From Erwinia mallotivora (lineage in GTDB: Bacteria > Pseudomonadota > Gammaproteobacteria > Enterobacterales > Enterobacteriaceae), in assembly GCF_000590885.1 (NCBI RefSeq), contig NZ_JFHN01000062.1, positions 1 to 53,986 on the forward strand: DNA of 53,986 nt, given 5' to 3'. Both the position numbers and the translations under genes were made by a program. Shown piece after piece: positions 53,968 to 53,986 of the stretch (its first letter is position 1; each line of letters opens with the position of its first letter). The notes under the pieces are model-generated. The model made no database searches. It was not told the DNA's origin and saw only the letters and a list, made by a program, of their open reading frames with translations.

Positions 53968-53986
53968 CACATTCTCCTCAGAATCG

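Larger units (their letters stand above)
52718..53986 (-). mobile_element. IS3-family insertion sequence, right end cut by the window
   Basis: Two overlapping transposase frames on the minus strand (orfA then orfB) with the DDE domain typical of IS3-family elements. The left end is placed near 52718-52740, where GACTAGTCCTGGCATAGGTTGACA begins right after creA; the exact terminal base and the direct repeat cannot be fixed without the other end. The orfA start lies 20 bp from the window edge, so the right inverted repeat is outside. Confidence 0.85.

Noticed and set aside
1..53986. CRISPR arrays, tRNA or rRNA genes
   Set aside because: No regularly spaced repeats of CRISPR type, no cloverleaf or rRNA-like sequence was recognised by eye on either strand; a covariance search was not possible.

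Overview
The window reads as chromosome of an enterobacterium, most likely Erwiniaceae (Erwinia/Pantoea-like). The protein order prfC, osmY, ytjA, yjjU, yjjV, deoCABD, yjjJ, ytjB, serB, radA, nadR, ettA, slt, trpR, yjjX, gpmB, rob, creA is the familiar end-of-map backbone of Escherichia coli and its relatives. Compared with E. coli, yjjW and yjjI (between yjjV and deoC) and lplA (between yjjJ and ytjB) are absent, and metabolic islands sit on either side of ettA.

Left end (1-9.3 kb) is accessory DNA. It holds the 3' part of an Rhs polymorphic-toxin gene with a GIY-YIG-like nuclease tip and its immunity gene. A displaced second Rhs tip follows (ADP-ribosyltransferase HYD1 type, frameshifted) with its own putative immunity gene and a scrap of Rhs core. 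Then come a complete relBE toxin-antitoxin pair, a GNAT acetyltransferase, an orphan PaaK/EhpF-like adenylate-forming enzyme, a YghU-type glutathione transferase, and a tag gene broken by one in-frame stop.

Backbone 1 (9.5-25 kb) carries translation termination (prfC), osmotic stress (osmY), a patatin-like lipase and TatD-like nuclease pair, and the deoxyribonucleoside operon deoCABD. The deo control region keeps two CRP-like sites 52 bp apart and a DeoR-type operator over the -10. Next are the HipA-like kinase yjjJ behind a set of 12-bp-spaced repeats, the divergent ytjB/serB pair, radA and nadR.

Middle (25-47 kb) mixes backbone with acquired metabolism. A zinc-type alcohol dehydrogenase and a LysR regulator are divergent across a 15-bp palindrome. 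ettA is followed by a DeoR gene only about 10 kb from the operon it probably controls, then a uxuA/GntP-type permease pair. A long leftward operon (32.6-44.3 kb) encodes allophanate hydrolase, urea carboxylase, a GntR regulator and the urea ABC transporter UrtABCDE. It lies behind a near-consensus sigma-54 promoter, so it looks like a nitrogen-scavenging unit: urea is imported, carboxylated to allophanate and hydrolysed to ammonia. A P-type cation ATPase follows.

Backbone 2 (47.5-52.7 kb) is slt, trpR, yjjX, gpmB, rob (with a 1-bp frameshift) and creA. An IS3-family element lies immediately downstream of creA and runs off the right edge. Three genes (rob, tag, the displaced Rhs tip) are each broken by one small change; the two frameshifts could also be assembly errors.

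No rRNA, tRNA or CRISPR array was seen. All identifications come from reading the translations and from remembered family sequences; no database search was run.
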